From positions 7,130,001-7,194,000 of the forward strand of contig NZ_JBCJKP010000001.1 in assembly GCF_039503195.1 (NCBI RefSeq): DNA of 64,000 nt. Direction: 5' to 3'. The notes beneath the pieces are model-generated. The model saw nothing but the letters and a program-made list of their open reading frames with translations. It made no database searches and was not told where the DNA came from. The stretch's first letter is position 1; every line of letters begins with the position of its first letter. Shown here piece after piece: positions 9,732 to 18,295 of the stretch. This stretch comes from Streptomyces mirabilis. Lineage in GTDB: Bacteria > Actinomycetota > Actinomycetes > Streptomycetales > Streptomycetaceae. Made by a program: the position numbers and the translations under genes.

Positions 9732-12723
9732 GTGCGCGGGGGCCGGTCGTGCGCGGGAGTCCCGGGGGCGGCTCGACCAGCCCCTCCCGGTAGGCGATGG
9801 CCACGGCCTCGGTGCGGCCCGAGGCGCCCAGCTTGGCGAGGATGTTGGAGACGTGCACGCTCGCCGTCTTCCCCGTGATGAACAGCTCCTCGCCGATCTG
9901 ACGGTTGGTGCGGCCGCGCGCCAGCAGCCTCAGGACATCGCTCTCGCGGGCGGTCAGCGCCGGGACACGGTCCGCGGCGGACGGTGAGTCGGCGAACCGA
10001 CCGCGCCGGATGAGGGTGTCCAGCTCCTCGCGCAGCGGTACGGCGCCGAGCCGGACGGCGGTGTCGCGCGCCGCGCGGGCCCGCTCGGCGGCCTCCTCCC
10101 GGCGGTCCGCCACGAGCAGTGCCTCGGCCAACCGTCTTTCGCAGCGGGCCAGTTCGTAGGGATCGCCGTAGTCGAACGCGGCGACCGCCTGCTCCCAGGC
10201 GGCCACCTCGGGACCCGAGTGCGCGCGCACCCACTCCGCCTCGGCGCGGGCGAGCCAGGCCAGCCCCTCCGGTCCCTGCCGTGAGCCGTCCTCCCCCTTC
10301 GCGGCCGTGCTCCGGGCCACCTCCACCAGCTCGGTCGCGAGGTCCGCCCAGCGCCGGGCGCCCGCCTCGTCGCCGGTCAGACGCAGCTCGACGGCGGCGT
10401 CCGCGACCGCCGACAGAGCCAGCGCCGCGAGCCGCACACCGATGTCGGGCCGCTCGCTGCCGGAGCCGTCGCTGAGCGATGCGAGCGTCGCACGTACGGA
10501 GGCGACGGCGCCCTCGGGGTCGCCGCGCAGGGCGGCGGCGTCGGTCAGCACGATGCCCGCGACGAGTGTGGCCATCCAGTCGAACGGTCCGTCGAGCAGC
10601 GCGCGGGCCCGCTCGGCGGCCCCTTCCTCGCCGCGTGCCAGGGCGACGTACAACGCGGGCCCGACGGCGAAGCCGCCCGCCGGTGGCAGCCGTTCGGCGT
10701 CGACGGCGGCCGCCCGCGCGCACTCGTCCCAGCGGCCCAGGGTGTAGAGGATCAGGGACTGGAGGTAGCGCAGCTCCAGCGCGTACGGGGAGGAGACGAG
10801 GCCGGAGCGGTTCGCCCGCTCGAGTCCCTCGGCGAGCCAGGTCAGGCACTCGTCCAGGGCCCCGGACTCGTAGGCCCCGATGGCGAGGTTGAACAGCGCG
10901 CGCATCTCGACGGAGACATTGCCGGCGCGCCGGGCCAGGTCACGGGCCTCCCGAAGCCGCTCCCGGCCCTCGGCCGTACGCCGGTTGTGGTCTTCGAGAC
11001 CGACCAGGGAGATGATCAAGTCGGCCTGGGCGTCGGCGAGTCGGAGCTCCTCGGCGGTGCGCAGCGCCTGCCGGGCGACGCGCTCGGCGTCCTCGTCGTG
11101 GCCCATGTACCGCGCGGCCATGACATGGGTGGCCGCCGCCCACACCCAGGTGTGCGACGGGGGCTCGGCCGGGATCATGGCCAGTGCCTCGCTGCTGTAG
11201 GTGAAGGCGGCCTTCAGACTGTCGACGCGCATCAGATTGCCCGCGAGGGTGTAGCGGACGCGGGCGGCGAGCTCCGAGTCCGCGTCCGACCCCGCCCTGG
11301 CGAGGGCGGCGCGGGTGAGGGAGACCGCCCGGTGGGTCTCCCCGGCGTGCGCCGCGGCGGCGGAGGCGCGCAGGGTGAGCGTGACCGGGTCGCCCTTGCG
11401 GGGGCGGGCGCCGGGGTCCACGGCGGGCCACAGTTCGAGCGCGGCCTCCACGTGGTGCAGCTCCTCGGCGGGCGCACCGACCCGCTGGGCGTGGTCGGCC
11501 GCTTCCAACGAGGCGGTCAGCGCGTCCGCGAGATCGTGGCTCTCCCGCGAGTGATGGGCGCGCTCGGCCGCGCTCTCCGCCGTGTGACCGCGTCCGGCGA
11601 GGAGTTTGGCGAACGCGCCGTGCAGCCGGACCCGCTCGCCGGGCAGCAGATCGGCGTAGACGGCCTCACGGGCGAGGGCGTGCCGGAAGGAGTACGTGGC
11701 GTCGTCGCCGGGGACCAGCAGCTGCCGTCCCACGGCCTCCCGCAACGCCGACTCCAGCTCTTCCTCGGGCAGTTGCACGGCGTCACGCAGCAGGTCGTGC
11801 TCGACGCGCCGCCCGGCGACCGCGGCCGTGCGCAGCACCTGCTGGGCGGTGTCGGAGAGTTGCTCGATCCGGATGAGGAGGAGGTCGGCGAGGCCGCTCG
11901 GCATGGCGGGCGCCGCCGGGTCGAGGTCGCCAGGCAGCGCGGCGAGCAGCTCCTCCGCGTAGAAGGCGTTGCCCTCGGCGCGGTCGACGATGCGGCGGAC
12001 GGTGGTGTCGGAGAGGGCGTCGGTCCGCAGGGCGCGGACCAGGCGGGCCACTTCGGCGTCGGCCATGGGGCGCAGTTCGAGCCGGTCCACGGAGGGGAGC
12101 CGGGCCAGTTCGGCGAGCAGGGGGCGCAGGGGGTGGCGGCGGTGCAGGTCGTCCGAGCGGTACGAGGCGAAGAGGGCGAGGTGGTGGGTGGGGGAGCCGG
12201 GGGTCGGGTTCTGCAGGACGCCTCGGCTGAGGAGGAAGCGCAGGAGGTCCCTCGATGACTGGTCGGCCCAGTGGAGGTCTTCGAGGACGAGGAGGAGGGG
12301 GGTGATGTCGGCGGCGTCCGCCAGCAGGCCGGCCACGCCCTCGAAGAGTCGCAGCCGGCTGCCGGTGTCCGTGTCGGTCCCGCTGCCGGAGCCCAGCAGG
12401 CGCTCGACCGCCGGGTGTGCCGCGAGGGCGGCGGCGAAGCGCTCGTCTCCGCCGAGCACGCCGAGGATCTCCGTGAACGGCAGATAGGGCAGGCCCACGT
12501 CGCCGAGGTCCACGCAGTGGCCGGTGAGCACCGTCATGCCGGTGCGGGTGGCATGTGCGGCGGCCTCTGTCAGGACGCGGGTCTTGCCGACGCCGGCGTC
12601 TCCGGAGAGGACGACGGCGCGGGGGGTGCCTGAGCGGGCGCGGTCCAGCACGCCGGTGAGCCGGGCGAGTTCGTCGTCCCGGCCGATGAACGGCGTATCG
12701 GATGTCTGTGCCACGCCGCCCAT
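9706..12723 (-). CDS. Large ATP-binding LuxR-family (LAL/MalT-like) transcriptional regulator
   Basis: About 1005 residues. The N-terminal AAA-type ATPase has Walker A GDAGVGKT and Walker B LLLVLEDLHWAD, a long TPR-like helical middle follows, and a C-terminal LuxR helix-turn-helix ends the protein (LTARESDVLRLLARGRTNRQ onward). LAL proteins switch genes on when ATP and an inducer bind; the inducer here is unknown. I start at ATG 12723 (MGGVAQTSDTPFIGRDDEL); the GTG three codons later is equally possible. The frame stays open about 80 codons further upstream, but only across low-complexity sequence. No target gene is obvious; the nearest neighbour is the MFS gene beyond a repeat-filled gap. 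Confidence 0.9.
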   Translation of the reverse strand: MGGVAQTSDTPFIGRDDELARLTGVLDRARSGTPRAVVLSGDAGVGKTRVLTEAAAHATRTGMTVLTGHCVDLGDVGLPYLPFTEILGVLGGDERFAAALAAHPAVERLLGSGSGTDTDTGSRLRLFEGVAGLLADAADITPLLLVLEDLHWADQSSRDLLRFLLSRGVLQNPTPGSPTHHLALFASYRSDDLHRRHPLRPLLAELARLPSVDRLELRPMADAEVARLVRALRTDALSDTTVRRIVDRAEGNAFYAEELLAALPGDLDPAAPAMPSGLADLLLIRIEQLSDTAQQVLRTAAVAGRRVEHDLLRDAVQLPEEELESALREAVGRQLLVPGDDATYSFRHALAREAVYADLLPGERVRLHGAFAKLLAGRGHTAESAAERAHHSRESHDLADALTASLEAADHAQRVGAPAEELHHVEAALELWPAVDPGARPRKGDPVTLTLRASAAAAHAGETHRAVSLTRAALARAGSDADSELAARVRYTLAGNLMRVDSLKAAFTYSSEALAMIPAEPPSHTWVWAAATHVMAARYMGHDEDAERVARQALRTAEELRLADAQADLIISLVGLEDHNRRTAEGRERLREARDLARRAGNVSVEMRALFNLAIGAYESGALDECLTWLAEGLERANRSGLVSSPYALELRYLQSLILYTLGRWDECARAAAVDAERLPPAGGFAVGPALYVALARGEEGAAERARALLDGPFDWMATLVAGIVLTDAAALRGDPEGAVASVRATLASLSDGSGSERPDIGVRLAALALSAVADAAVELRLTGDEAGARRWADLATELVEVARSTAAKGEDGSRQGPEGLAWLARAEAEWVRAHSGPEVAAWEQAVAAFDYGDPYELARCERRLAEALLVADRREEAAERARAARDTAVRLGAVPLREELDTLIRRGRFADSPSAADRVPALTARESDVLRLLARGRTNRQIGEELFITGKTASVHVSNILAKLGASGRTEAVAIAYREGLVEPPPGLPRTTGPRARPGPGHLR

Positions 12724-13301
12724 CCTGACACGCCCCACCGACACGGTCCCGCCCCTTTGTCCTCGCCCCCGCCGCCCCTGCCCTCCCCCAAGCCCTCGGC
12801 TTCGCTCGAGCAGGGGACCCCCGTCATCCCCAGGAGCTCCGCCCCTTCGACCCCAGTGGGGACTGCCGCCCCCAGACCTCTCGCGTCGGCCTGAACGGCC
12901 TCGTCCCGAACGCCGGACGGGCTGGGTGGTGCGGCTCGGGGTGGGTGGGGTTGAGCGGGGTGGGCGGGGCATCGCCCTTCGGCCTCGTCCTCAAGCGCCG
13001 GACCGGCTGGATGGCGTGGGCCGGGGCTTTTAGGGGCGCGGGGAGTGGCGCGACCGGACCCCGCCGCCCGCAGACGAAGCACTCAGGGAGGGCGGGGTTT
13101 CGGGGCGCAGCCCCGCATGAAGGGCGCGGGGAGCGGCGCGATCGGTCCTCACCGGCCCGCAAGCGAAGCACTCAGGGAGGGCGGGGATCCGGGGCGTAGC
13201 CCCGCCCGAAGGGCGCGGGGAACTGCGCGACCGGACCCCGCCCCCCCCGTAGTCGGAGCGCACAGCCGGGGTTCCAAGGGCGTAGCCCTGGTGAAGCGGC
13301 G
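12724..13301. repeat. Repeat-rich intergenic block (three ~88-bp units plus two short dispersed repeats)
   Basis: No gene is supported here. Bases 12899-12925 and 12983-13010 match a CTCGTCC-N-AACGCCGGACGGGCTGG-type element also seen inverted at 45484-45510 and 50918-50943. From 13034 three tandem units begin with GGGCGCGGGGA (13034, 13122, 13211; spacing 88 and 89 bp). Each includes GGAG(T/C)GGCGCGA or GAACTGCGCGA, and the first two share GAAGCACTCAGGGAGGGCGGGG and a CGGGGCGYAGCCCCG hairpin. Such elements are common between Streptomyces genes. They may act as terminators or simply spread. Confidence 0.75.
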
Positions 13302-14867
13302 TCAGGCGGGAGCCTGTTCGGGGTGGGGGGCCTCGGCCCCGATCTCCCGCACCCGCACGCGCCGCAACGTCGCGGACGCGACCCCCGCTGCCCCCAGCAA
13401 CAACACCGCCCCCGCGATCGCCGCCGCCTGCATCCCACTGGTGAACGCCTCCCGCGCGGCCCGCACCAGGGCATCCCCCGCGCCGCCCGGCAACCGGTGG
13501 GCGACCGCCAGCGCGCCGCCGAGGGTCTCCTGGGCCGGCGCCGGGGCGCCGGACGGAATCTCGTGGCGGTAGACGGCCGTACCGATGGACCCGAGGACCG
13601 CCATACCGAGCGCCCCGCCGAACTCGGCACCCGTCTCCAGCAGCGACGACGCGGCGCCCGCGTTGCCGACGGGGACGGTGCCCAGCGCCAGATCCATCAT
13701 CTGGGACATCACGGTGACGATCCCCGAGGCGAGGACACCGGCCCCGGCGAGGACCAGCCACATCGAGTCGGTCCCGGTGAAGGCCAGCAGACCGTAGCCG
13801 CACGCGCCGAGGACGAAACCGCCGGAGACGACGTGGGCGCGGTGGACGCCCATCTGCACCAGCTGCGCGGCGACCGGCGCGGCGACCCCGACCAGGACCG
13901 TCGGCAGCAGTGACCACAGCGCGGCCTCCATGGAGCTCTTGCCGAGGACCGACTGCAGATACTGCGTGGTGAAGTACGCCGACCCCATCATCCCGAACGC
14001 GGAGACCAGGTTGAGCACGACGGCGGGTGCGAAGCCCCGGCCCCGGAACAACTCGGGGGAGATCAGTGGGGACTTGGCGGTGCGCTGGCGCTGGACGAAG
14101 AGCGCGGCGAAGACGAGACCGACGACGATCGAGGCGCCGTACTCGAACTTCCAGCCCTCGGACGGGATTTCCTTCACGCCGTAGATGACGGGCAGCACGG
14201 CGGCCATCGACAGCGGCACGCTGAGCAGGTCGAAACGGCCCGGTTCCGGGTTCTTGGACTCGGGGAGCAGGATCGGGCCGAGGACCAGCAGCAGCACCAT
14301 CGCGGGCAGGTTGACGAGGAAGACCGAGCCCCACCAGAAGTACTCGACGAGGACGCCGCTCATCACCGAACCGAGCGCGATGCCGCCGGTCATGACGCCG
14401 GACCACAGACCGATCGCCTTCGCGCGCTGCCCGGGGTCGGTGAACATCGTGCGGATGATCGCCATCGTCGACGGCATGAGGGTGGCGCCACCGATGCCGA
14501 GGACCGCGCGGGCCGCGATCAGCATCTCGGCGCTGTCGGCGTAGGCGGCCATGACCGAGGCCGTGCCGAAGGCGGCGGCGCCGATGAGGAGGAGCTTGCG
14601 GCGGCCTATGCGGTCGCCGAGGGAGCCCATCGTCATCAGCAGTCCGGCGAGCACGAACGCGTAGATGTCGAAGATCCACAGCTGCTGGGTGCCGCTCGGC
14701 TCCAGGTCCGCGCTGATCGCGGGGATCGCGAAGTAGAGGACCGAGACGTCCATCGAGACCAGCAGGAGCGGAAGCATCAGGACGCCGAGGGCGGTCCATT
14801 CGCGGCGGCCGGCGAGGCCTCCGCCGGGTGCGGGGGTGGTGCTCGTCGAGTGCTTCGAGTTCGTCAT
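13302..14867 (-). CDS. MFS multidrug efflux transporter, EmrB/QacA (DHA2, 14-TM) type
   Basis: 521 residues with about 14 hydrophobic segments. It resembles DHA2 drug:H+ antiporters, which export hydrophobic or cationic toxins and antibiotics using the proton gradient. Motif A-like LGDRIGRRKLLLIG lies after TM2, and motif C-like residues follow in the GSVMSGVLVEYFWWGSVFLVN region. Start ATG 14867. It is transcribed divergently from a TetR gene 97 bases away with an operator-like palindrome between them, so TetR repression followed by drug induction is the natural reading. That TetR gene is frameshifted here, which could leave the pump derepressed. Confidence 0.92.
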   Translation of the reverse strand: MTNSKHSTSTTPAPGGGLAGRREWTALGVLMLPLLLVSMDVSVLYFAIPAISADLEPSGTQQLWIFDIYAFVLAGLLMTMGSLGDRIGRRKLLLIGAAAFGTASVMAAYADSAEMLIAARAVLGIGGATLMPSTMAIIRTMFTDPGQRAKAIGLWSGVMTGGIALGSVMSGVLVEYFWWGSVFLVNLPAMVLLLVLGPILLPESKNPEPGRFDLLSVPLSMAAVLPVIYGVKEIPSEGWKFEYGASIVVGLVFAALFVQRQRTAKSPLISPELFRGRGFAPAVVLNLVSAFGMMGSAYFTTQYLQSVLGKSSMEAALWSLLPTVLVGVAAPVAAQLVQMGVHRAHVVSGGFVLGACGYGLLAFTGTDSMWLVLAGAGVLASGIVTVMSQMMDLALGTVPVGNAGAASSLLETGAEFGGALGMAVLGSIGTAVYRHEIPSGAPAPAQETLGGALAVAHRLPGGAGDALVRAAREAFTSGMQAAAIAGAVLLLGAAGVASATLRRVRVREIGAEAPHPEQAPA

Positions 14868-14905
14868 GGCAGGGACTGTACGGGCGTATTAAACGCTTGT
14901 CTAGT

Positions 14906-14926
14906 ACGGTTGTTTAAAACAATCGT
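14906..14926. promoter_or_regulatory. Palindromic operator candidate between MFS pump and TetR gene
   Basis: TTGTTT (14910-14915), one A, then AAACAA (14917-14922), flanked by ACG (14906-14908) and CGT (14924-14926), gives a near-perfect 21-bp palindrome. This is the usual size and place of a TetR operator, 40 bases upstream of both genes. AT-rich sequence here stands out from the surroundings. Confidence 0.7.
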
Positions 14927-14964
14927 CTGGGACGTTTGTCTGTATCGGGGGTACGCTGATCGGC

Positions 14965-15551
14965 ATGGGACACCGTGAGGATCTGCTCGAAGGCGCCAAG
15001 CGCTGCCTGCTGGAGAAGGGGTTCGTGCGCACCACGGCGCGCGACATCGTGAAGGAGTCCGGGACGAACCTGGCGTCCATCGGCTACCACTACGGGTCGA
15101 AGGACGCGCTGCTGACGCAGGCCTTCGTGGAGCTGGTGCAGGAGTGGGGCGAGAAGTTCGCCCCCACCAGGAGCGCGAGGACGCACCCGGGGGTTCCGTG
15201 GAGCGGTTCCACAGCGTGTGGGCGCGGATGCTGGAGTCCTTCGAGGAGTTCCGGCCCGTCTGGGCGGCCAGCATGGAGATCGTGACGCAGGGGGAGAGGG
15301 TTCCGGAGCTGCGGAAACTGATGGCGAAGGCGCAGATCGAAGGACGGTCCGGGCTCGTCGCGATGCTCACGGGTCTGGACGAGGAGACGCTCGACGAGCG
15401 CACCGTCCAGTCCCTCGGCGGCTTCTACCAGGCGCTGCTCAACGGTCTGATGGTGCAGTGGCTCTTCGACCCGGCGAGCGCCTCCACGGCGGACGACCTC
15501 ACGGAGGGGCTGCGACGGGTGATCGAGGGCGCGACCGGGCCGCGGGACTGA
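14965..15551 (+). pseudogene. TetR-family regulator split by a one-base frameshift
   Basis: The first frame (from ATG 14965) gives a normal TetR helix-turn-helix: MGHREDLLEGAKRCLLEKGF, then TTARDIVKESGTNLASIGYHYGSKDALL. The second frame gives the ligand-binding helices (SVERFHSVWARMLESFEEF to EGLRRVIEGATGPRD). They join at the C5 run at 15161-15165: with one more C the protein would read continuously (EKFAP-HQEREDAPGG) as about 195 residues, a standard TetR length. So either one C was lost, or the sequence has a homopolymer error. The product is the likely repressor of the divergent MFS pump. Confidence 0.85.
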
Positions 15552-15555
15552 GGCG

Positions 15556-16752
15556 TCACCCGGCCACGACTCCGGTCGGTGAGGTGCGGGTCGCACGATC
15601 GGATCGCGCGTCGCGGTACGCCGGGATCAGCGCCACCAGCATCAGTGCGGCGGTGACGGCGAGCGCCGACGGGTACCCCGTCACCCCGGCCAGCACGCCG
15701 AAACCCGCCGCGCCGACGCCCATGCCACCGTCGTACGCGATGTTCCACAGCGCGGTGACGGTGCCGTATCCGGTGGCCGGAACGCGCGCGTACATCAGGG
15801 TCAGCGTGGCGTTCTGGGCGATGCCGAAGCCGGTGCCGAAGACCGCGACTCCGACGAGGACGGCGACGGGACTGCCGGTCACCGCCGTGATCGACAGGCC
15901 CCCGGCCGAGAGGACCAGGCCGGGCACGAGGAGTCGCGCGGGCCCGTGCCGGTCTCCGTACCGGCCGGCCGCCCACCGGGCCGCGGTCGACGCGGCCGGC
16001 TGCACGAAGAGGGCCACGGCGACGACCGTGCCGTAGGCGGCCGGGACCGCCAGCGGCAGGAACGTGACGACGATCCCGGCGGCGAGGGCGGTGGTCGCGA
16101 AGACGGCCCCGGGCCGCATCAGACCACCGGTGCGCAGCCCGGCCAGCACCCCCACCGGCTTCCCGGACGTCGGCTCCCGGTCCGGCAGGCCCGGTACGGC
16201 GACGATCGCGGCCAGCGCCGCCACGCCCGCGGCCACGGCGACCGGCCCGTATCCGGCGTGCGCGGCGAGCCACACGCCGAGCGGCAGCGCGATCAGCGAC
16301 GGCACTCCGGAGACCACGCCCACCAGCGCGAGGCCCTCCCCGCGCCGCTCGGCCGGAATGAGCGACGCGGTGAGCGCGCCGCCCGCGACGAGCGTGAGCG
16401 CGAAGCCGAGGCCGCGGACGAGACAGACCGTCACGATCCACGCCATGCCGTCGGAGACGGTCAGGACCAGCGCGGGAGCGCCGAGCAGGGTGAGACCGGC
16501 GATCAGCGCGACCCGGTAGCCGTAGCGGGCGACCAGGCGGGGAGCGGCCAGCTCGCCCAGGACCGTGGAGAGCATCAGGGCGCCGGTGGCCAGGCCCGCC
16601 CCCGACGTCGTGGCGTAGCGGGGCACGACCGACAGGAGCAGGAAGAAGCTCACCGAGGCGCCGACCATGCTCACGAAACGGAGCAGCAGGGGGCGGGTGA
16701 GGAGAGGGGGCCTTGAAGCTGCCGCCGGGACGCGGGGCCTGGTCGTTGTCAT
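15556..16752 (-). CDS. MFS transporter (12-TM)
   Basis: 398 residues, start ATG 16752 (MTTTRPRVPAAASRPPLLTR). It is almost wholly hydrophobic with about 12 membrane segments, a major facilitator protein of unassigned substrate. It ends four bases from the stop of the converging TetR pseudogene and is divergent from the MocR regulator with only 47 bases between starts, so MocR control is likely. Similarity to YbfB/sugar-efflux style carriers is possible but cannot be settled by eye. Confidence 0.85.
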   Translation of the reverse strand: MTTTRPRVPAAASRPPLLTRPLLLRFVSMVGASVSFFLLLSVVPRYATTSGAGLATGALMLSTVLGELAAPRLVARYGYRVALIAGLTLLGAPALVLTVSDGMAWIVTVCLVRGLGFALTLVAGGALTASLIPAERRGEGLALVGVVSGVPSLIALPLGVWLAAHAGYGPVAVAAGVAALAAIVAVPGLPDREPTSGKPVGVLAGLRTGGLMRPGAVFATTALAAGIVVTFLPLAVPAAYGTVVAVALFVQPAASTAARWAAGRYGDRHGPARLLVPGLVLSAGGLSITAVTGSPVAVLVGVAVFGTGFGIAQNATLTLMYARVPATGYGTVTALWNIAYDGGMGVGAAGFGVLAGVTGYPSALAVTAALMLVALIPAYRDARSDRATRTSPTGVVAG

Positions 16753-16799
16753 GGGAACGACGGTAGGCAGCCGCCGGACCCCCGGTAAGCTCCAATTCC

Positions 16800-18251
16800 A
16801 TGCCGTTGCAGTGGGCCGGTCTGTCACCCGAACTGCTCCTGTCCGTCGACCGGGAGAGCGGCGAGCAGCTGCGCGCCCAGCTCGAAAGGCAGCTGCGGGA
16901 CGCGATCCGCACGGGCCGCCTCGGCGCCGGCGAGCGGCTGCCCTCCTCGCGTGAACTCGCCCGCGAGATGGGGCTGTCCAGGGGCCTCGTCCAGGACTGC
17001 TACGCCCAACTCCAGTCCGAGGGCTACCTCGTGACGCGCGTCGGCTCGGCCACCCGGGTCGCGGCGTGCGCCCACGTGCCGCCCGCGCCAGCACCGCACC
17101 GGAGCGCGCCCGAGCGGCCCATCGCCGACTTCCGGCACGGCGTGCCGGACCTGACCGGCTTCCCGCTCTCCGACTGGCTCTGGGCGCTGCGCGAGGCGGG
17201 CCGCACCCTGCCGACCGCGGACCTCGACTACGGGGATCCGCGCGGGAGTTGCGTGCTGCGCGAGGTCGTCGCCGGATATCTGCGCCGGGTGCGTGCCGCC
17301 GCGGCCGACCCCGAGCGGATCGTCGTCTGCTCCGGCTACGCGCAGGGCCTGGGCCTCGCCCTGGAGAGCCTGGCCGGGGCGGGGGTGCGTGTCGTGGCGT
17401 ACGAGGACCCGGGCGCCCCCGCCACGGTGACGGCGGCCGCGGCCGCGGCGGGTCTGACGGCGGTGCCCGTCCCGGTCGACGAGCAGGGAATCGACGTACG
17501 GGCGCTGCAGGCGACCGGGGCACGGGCCGTCGTCGTCACCCCCGCGCACCAGTGGCCCACCGGCGTCGTCCTGGCGCCCGAACGCCGGCTCGCGCTGATC
17601 GAGTGGGCGACGCGGCGGGACGCGTACGTCGTCGAGGACGACTACGACGCGGAGTTCCGCTACGACCGTGAACCCGTCGGAGCCCTGCAGGGACTGGCCG
17701 CCGACCGGGTCGTCTCCATCGGCACCGTCAGCAAGTCCCTCGCCCCGGCGCTGCGCATCGGCTGGCTGCTCTGCCCGCCCGCGCTCACCGCCCCGATCAC
17801 GGCGACCAAGCTGCGCACCGACCGCGGCTCCCCGACCCTCGACCAGCTCGCCCTCGCCCGACTCGTCGAGTCCGGCCGCTACGACCGCCATCTGCGCCGC
17901 ATGCGCACGACCTACGCGGCCCGGCGTACGGCCCTGGTCACGGCCCTCGCCGCACACGCCCCGGAGGTCCGGCTGACGGGCCTCGCGGCTGGGTTCCACG
18001 CCGTCGCGCACCTGCCCGGCACGGACGCGGCCGCCGAACGGGCCGTCGTCGACGGGGCGCGCGCACGGTCCGTCGGCCTGTACGGGATGAGCGCCTGTCG
18101 CTCGAACCGGGCGACGGCGCCGCCCCAACTCGTCCTGGGCTTCGGTGACGTGGGGGAACGCGCGATCACGGAGGGCATCGCGACGATCGGCGACCTGCTC
18201 GCCGGCGCTGGTCGGCCCGGACGGCTCGCGGCCGGCCAGGACCGGTCCTAG
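16800..18251 (+). CDS. MocR/PdxR-type regulator (GntR helix-turn-helix fused to aminotransferase domain)
   Basis: 483 residues. The N-terminal GntR winged helix (GRLGAGERLPSSRELAREMG, LSRGLVQDCYAQLQSEGYL) is joined to a fold-type I aminotransferase-like domain. This has LDYGDPRG, the VVTPAHQWPTG region, VVEDDYDAEFRYDREP and the PLP-binding Lys in GTVSKSLAPALR. MocR proteins sense PLP or an amino compound and regulate vitamin B6 or amino acid genes or neighbouring transporters. The start ATG 16800 is 47 bases from the divergent MFS gene, its most likely target. The stop TAG lies within a 19-bp tandem repeat. Confidence 0.92.
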   Translation: MPLQWAGLSPELLLSVDRESGEQLRAQLERQLRDAIRTGRLGAGERLPSSRELAREMGLSRGLVQDCYAQLQSEGYLVTRVGSATRVAACAHVPPAPAPHRSAPERPIADFRHGVPDLTGFPLSDWLWALREAGRTLPTADLDYGDPRGSCVLREVVAGYLRRVRAAAADPERIVVCSGYAQGLGLALESLAGAGVRVVAYEDPGAPATVTAAAAAAGLTAVPVPVDEQGIDVRALQATGARAVVVTPAHQWPTGVVLAPERRLALIEWATRRDAYVVEDDYDAEFRYDREPVGALQGLAADRVVSIGTVSKSLAPALRIGWLLCPPALTAPITATKLRTDRGSPTLDQLALARLVESGRYDRHLRRMRTTYAARRTALVTALAAHAPEVRLTGLAAGFHAVAHLPGTDAAAERAVVDGARARSVGLYGMSACRSNRATAPPQLVLGFGDVGERAITEGIATIGDLLAGAGRPGRLAAGQDRS

Positions 18252-18295
18252 CACCGAGGACCGGTCCTAGCACCGAGGACCGGTCCTAGGACCGG
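18238..18295. repeat. 19-bp tandem repeat containing 12-bp palindromes, between converging genes
   Basis: The unit ACCGGTCCTAGCACCGAGG occurs at 18241-18259 and 18260-18278, then partly at 18279-18290. The perfect palindrome AGGACCGGTCCT therefore appears three times, at 18238, 18257 and 18276. The TAG stops of both flanking genes fall inside repeat copies. It may serve as a bidirectional terminator with alternative hairpins, and probably grew by slippage. Confidence 0.85.

Noticed and set aside
12945..13199. Short frames in the 12.9-13.3 kb gap
   Set aside because: They coincide with tandem repeats; their similarity to each other comes from the DNA repeat, not from protein conservation.
13034..13295. 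Could the ~88-bp repeats be a CRISPR array?
   Set aside because: The units are continuous, diverged and contain no short repeats separated by unique spacers; no cas genes are near.
15144..15165. Programmed frameshifting in the TetR gene
   Set aside because: A C5 run alone, with no stem or pseudoknot seen downstream, is weak support; a lost base or sequence error is simpler.
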